Positions 59,877 through 64,000 of a stretch of DNA of 64,000 nucleotides are shown here, piece after piece. The stretch is from Lingula anatina (lineage: Eukaryota > Brachiopoda > Lingulata > Lingulida > Lingulidae), in assembly GCF_001039355.2 (NCBI RefSeq), contig NW_019773537.1, forward strand, positions 603,360 through 667,359. Direction: 5' to 3'. The notes below the pieces were generated by a model. That model searched no databases. It saw only the letters and a list, made by a program, of their open reading frames with translations, and was not told where the DNA came from. Position numbers and translations under genes: made by a program. Position 1 is the stretch's first letter, and each line of letters starts with the position of its first letter.

Positions 59877-62691
59877 ATTTGAAATCAGTCCAAAATAGGT
59901 TTTTCTCGACTTGCAATTTCAAAACATAGACAATACGAAGAATGAGATCATAGCGTGTGAACATGGCTGAATTATTCATCATGACGGAAAATGCAAACAG
60001 TTGACGTCCAAACCCACTAATGCGTTATTGCAACAGTTACTGCCTTCATCAAAATTAATAATATAATTGTTCCGCGATTGTTGTTAAATCCTTATGCGAC
60101 ATTTGGATTATTAACAGGCTTTTAAAATAAAGCGTTTGTTACAAAACGTGCTAATTGTAATAATTGTAATAAGAATTATTCGCAAAGCATCCGAAAGTTA
60201 AATAGCACTGGGAAAAGAAGCCCCGTGGTTAATAAAATGGTGAAATGGGAGAAACTAGTGCAGATTACTTATATTGGTAAAGGGACCCCCCCCCCCCACA
60301 CACACACACATATTTCGAAACCAGTTTAAAATCTAAATGGCAGACTCTGACCATTTAGTCGGAAACACACACACGCTGAGTCTAATGTGTTTTGATCTAT
60401 TTGATCTTGAAGCGTCTCTTGCTTGATATTCATCTTCTGCCATTTGCATTGTCGACTACCTATGCGCCACAATAAATCATCTGAAAAATGTCAATGAACA
60501 CGGGCAATCAGGACTGGGCCATTAAATTCTACAAACTGGAGGTGTGTAAATCATTTTTCACCGTCCCAAACGGCTTCCCAGGGATTTTTTTACGTCTATG
60601 ACAAAAATGGCTACAAGAGGGGTTTTAATCCCCTGGGCAAGAAATATTTTCATTTACTTTTTACGTTATTCACATATTCCAACATTAGACGAATATATTG
60701 TAATCACGATTAAAATAATTATGGGAATTGTAACGATTCGTATAAGGTAAAATAAGAAGCTCAGCAGGAGAAAAATTAGGTTAGAACATAAATATACGCG
60801 CGAGCGATAAAGAGAAAGACAGGAGGGGAAAAGGGTGAGCACACCTTTTCAAGACAACATAAACAGACAACTTTGTGTTATAATATTTATTTATTCCCTC
60901 TCGCCCTGCCAGAACGTCACAAAGATGTGCTTACACAAGCAAAAGATAAGGAAATAATTGGACTTTGCTTTTATTCTACAAGACTACACCTACACAGCTA
61001 CACTACAACACTACACCTACACAGCTACACTACAACACTACCCCTACACAGCTATCCTTACCATTATATACAGTATACAGGGCACAATCAGTTAAGTTAA
61101 AGTTCCAATGAAGCTGCAGCAATAGTTCATTAATGTTGCCACTATTTGCAGCGGATAGTAATAATTGTATATTTTACAAAACAAGTCAACACTGGATTCT
61201 ATTCACAACTGAGAGTACCCTAGGCAAGTTACATAACAATAACAGTGATGTTACTTGCCTATCATAATTGCACACTGCTAATCGGATCCACATTTTGGAA
61301 TATTTTAACTATCTAGCAAAATTGTACAATAAAAATGGTGATGGTATGTTATAATGAGTACCAAGATTACTAATATAAGCCCTTAATTCTATTGAACATG
61401 AGTTATCTTATTGAAAAAATATGATTTTATCGTCATTGACGATAGCAGACCTTAGCAGACCTTTTGTATGAGAGGTAAAATCGAGATCAGTTACTCCAAC
61501 AATGCAATTCTCAGAAAAGCCCACTGTGTCAACGTCTGCTGTAAAACATGCAATCCTTACCAGTCAGGGGAAAATATATACTTCACGTAGCCAAATTCAC
61601 GTCAAAAATCTAGGTCAAAGTCAGTGAGCAATTTCTCTCCCTTTTTTTTTTTTAATATTAAATATTTTTATTAAAATATGATATCTGCCTGCACTTAGAC
61701 GTAAGACTTTTCTAACCATAAAATGGCAATTCAATAGCAAAGTAAAAATGGCACTTTCAATCAATCCGGCTGTCAAGTACCTCAAATACAAGAACATACC
61801 TTAGGAGGGCAAACATTTAAGTGGACAATGGATCATTGTAAAATGAAAAATAGGCATATTTTATCAGGCATCATTGAAAACTCGCCAGTACTATAGCTAC
61901 TCTTTACTAGTTTACTCGAGTTCTGAAGTAAAATTACTCTTTTATTTTTGTGTTTATTATGCCACTGATATTCGCTAGGCTTCAGCCAAATGAACGGGTA
62001 CTTACGGTGCTATTATGTCCACCTTGTATGCGTTTTTGACAGAGATCAGTACTTTTCTCTGAGGATTTATGCGTATTTGTGCATTTGGACAGACATAAGA
62101 AAACCTAGAGCATAAATGCTTGTACTGTCTCTTTAAGTGTCAATAAAGGAACGACGACACTAGCTGCTCCAGTTTTGTTTATAAAACCAAACGATACGTA
62201 ATCAACGGTGCGGAATTAATCAGTTCTCACCAACATTCGGTTGAGATATATTAGTGAAAATTGCCTTTTCACCTTGTGTATCCTGCCATTTCATTAACAC
62301 ATTCATTTAATGGGATCATTATTAAGGACAATGCTTTTTGATAGCACTTTATCAGTCTCCAACTACCCTGCTATTGTCAGACATAGGAATTCAATATCAC
62401 GCTTAGATTTCTGGAAAATTGGATTTTAAATGTTTTTTTCTTGCCCTGGGCCTTCATAACCAAACTCCTGTTTATCCATCAANGCCCCCTCCCCCCCCCC
62501 AAAAAAAAACCCCGAGGTCTGTCATTCTTAACAAGGCAGCAAAGCTGCCAAATGTACAGACAAAAAACAGAAAATAAAGATGCAAAAAAGGTCATTTTGT
62601 CAATTTTGATGCAATAATAAATAATGCTTATAATAGCACTGTCACTCAACACTGAATTTTAATCATGCACAACAGGTAACATGGTCAATAA

Positions 62692-62859
62692 CAGGAGCGG
62701 ACCCAGAGATATTTTCTGACAGTATTCCAAAGTATCTATTTTGATCCATCCTCCATTTTGAAGGTCTTCCAACAGAAAAAAAATAGATACCAGTCAATAT
62801 AAACTTAATAACCTGACTGTCTGCCGGAAGACCCAGAAGATGGTCTCAATCCACCCCTT
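62692..62859. mobile_element. 168-bp MITE, CAGGGGCGG family, copy 3
   Basis: Starts CAGGAGCGGACCCAGAGATA and ends CCACCCCTT. Same length and interior words (GGTCTTCCAACAG, GCCGGAAGACCCAGAAGA) as the reverse complement of 19683-19850, with decayed ends. Confidence 0.75.
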
Positions 62860-63104
62860 CAATAAGATAACAGTTTCAGGACAATGAGAGTTCAAATTCA
62901 CATGATAAAAGTCTCAATATTTGAAAAATGATGGCAGTGCATAAAATAATATTACATCAGTAATATAATGTTTAAAGACATAAAAAACAATAAAACTGCT
63001 TATGTGGAAATAGAGAAATGTCAGAGACTCAGGCGGATGAGAGTTAAAAGTCACAAATGCAAGTGCTTGAGAAAAAATTATAAAGGAAAACATAACAAAA
63101 CTAG

Positions 63105-63300
63105 GAAAGCGCTCCGAGAGTGCAGACCTCTAGCTGCCAAGGCAGAAATAGTTTATTATTATTGATTATTGTCCTCTTTGGCCCACTTCTGACAGTTCCT
63201 GAACATTTCAGAAAAATTGGTCCATAACTTTTTGAGTTATGTTGATGACAGACAAACAGGGGTGAATATAACCTCCTTGGCAGAGGTAAATATAATTCCA
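63105..63300. repeat. Interspersed-repeat-like block
   Basis: The pattern CGCTCCGAGAGTGCAGACCT ... ACTTTTTGAGTTATG ... ACAGACAAACAGGGGTGAAT ... CCTTGGCAGAGGT looks like a common short interspersed element of marine invertebrate genomes (recalled from general knowledge). There is only one copy here. Confidence 0.45.
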
Positions 63301-63344
63301 ATGAAGCTGTGAAGCTGCTATTCAAACTTTAAATCTTTGTGTTT

Positions 63345-64000
63345 TCTTCTATTTTGATGCAACATTACATAATGCTCAACAGCATAATGACCATCATTTT
63401 TTGATAATAAAATATACGTATCATGGATTTTCAGAAAATGTTACTAGCATTGGTCTTCAAGTCCGTGGAGGTTCTAAGTCACACCTTGAAAATGCCAATA
63501 AGTGAAAAATAAAATTTTCACATAAAAGCTGTTTAATTGCCAGAAAAATTTACCAAACAGACTGAAGCTGTATTTTAGTTCAATGTTTCTTTCCTGTAAG
63601 TTTGAGAACAGTAAGTGACATGATTTCTCTTAAATGGTCATCATAGGAGCAGTGCCCAAAATAGGCGTTTCTTCAAATTTTGATGCAATATTACATAATG
63701 TTTAACAGCATAATGTCCATCAAATGTTATTAATGAAATATTAGTAACATGGACATTCAGAAAACGTGACAAGCAAAGGTCTTCAGGATCACGGAACTTC
63801 CAAAGTCACAACATGAAAATGCCAAATGTAAAAAATTAAATTTTCACAAAAAACTGTTTAACTGCCTGAAAAAAATACCAAACAGACTGCATTGCCCACT
63901 GAAGCTGTATTTTAGTCCCATGTTTCTTTCCTGTAAGTTTGAGAACAGTAAGTGACATGATTTTTCTTAAATGGTCATCATGGGAGCAGTGCCCAAAATA
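63345..64000. repeat. Tandem repeat, period about 337 bp, open at window edge
   Basis: TGTTTCTTTCCTGTAAGTTT occurs at about 63582 and about 63919. AACAGCATAATG, AAGTCACA and GGAGCAGTGCCCAAAATA recur in the same order. A decayed piece of a unit may lie at about 62590-62690. Confidence 0.85.

Larger units (their letters stand above)
56735..62500. repeat. Segmental duplication, D-side 5' flank
   Basis: Partner of 44529-50700. It retains the full 5'-flank block at 61960-62450, which is also found directly upstream of copies A and B. Confidence 0.9.
58761..64000. other. Region upstream of FReD-D to window end
   Basis: No gene supported. It holds the D-side duplicated flank, (CA)n tracts at 59112-59146 and 59837-59875, a CAACACTACACCTACACAG short tandem repeat (about 60980-61050), MITE copies and a tandem repeat at the right edge. 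Confidence 0.5.

Noticed and set aside
62968-63165. Lys/Arg-rich plus ORF
   Set aside because: Its C-terminal part is the interspersed-repeat-like block at 63105-63300; no gene structure.

Overview
The window is metazoan genomic DNA. Genes are split into many small exons with GT/AG introns, it is AT-rich and crowded with microsatellites, MITE-like inverted repeats and broken transposons, and its proteins have animal extracellular domains (astacin, ShK, PAN/apple, fibrinogen-C). This fits a marine invertebrate such as a non-vertebrate deuterostome or a lophotrochozoan; I cannot name the species. There is one 305-base N gap and several single Ns, so this is a draft assembly.

Layout. At 5-934 (+) is the 3' part of a condensation/alcohol-acetyltransferase-like acyltransferase, followed by a tandem partial copy (1169-1664). 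All other genes I can reconstruct lie on the minus strand and each begins with a signal peptide. (1) 4099-8998: a 12-exon astacin metalloprotease with a Cys/Gly-rich linker and three C-terminal ShK domains. (2) 11074-13167 and 16991-19174: two secreted proteins with the zinc-ligand pattern of peptidase family M15 (DD-peptidase/hedgehog fold); the second carries an extra N-terminal PAN/apple exon. (3) Four tandem PAN + fibrinogen-related (FReD) genes: A 22935-28009, B 31432-34737, C 37858-47366, D 52870-58760. I derived exon boundaries for these seven genes by hand; each joins into one open frame (485, 151, 231, 315, 310, 323 and 323 aa).

A-B and C-D are sister pairs. A and B start with one exon that encodes both signal peptide and PAN. 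C and D take their signal peptide from a separate exon 2-3 kb further upstream, and the sequence homologous to the A/B signal peptide is now the end of an intron. C and D also share several kb of duplicated 5' flank (about 44.5-50.7 kb versus 56.7-62.5 kb). Insertions in one copy and absent from the other (Tc1-like element, RTE-like retrotransposon with a 10-bp target duplication, several MITEs) show what happened after the duplication. In C the Tc1 insertion was then caught, with half of the PAN exon, in a 1248-bp tandem duplication.

As a working hypothesis the stretch from 4 to 59 kb is a cluster of secreted proteins: a protease with ShK modules, a putative cell-wall-type peptidase pair, and lectin-like FReD proteins. 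That is compatible with a mucosal, digestive or immune secretion, but the sequence shows only domains and clustering, not function. The spaces between genes hold repeats and no further gene I could support.
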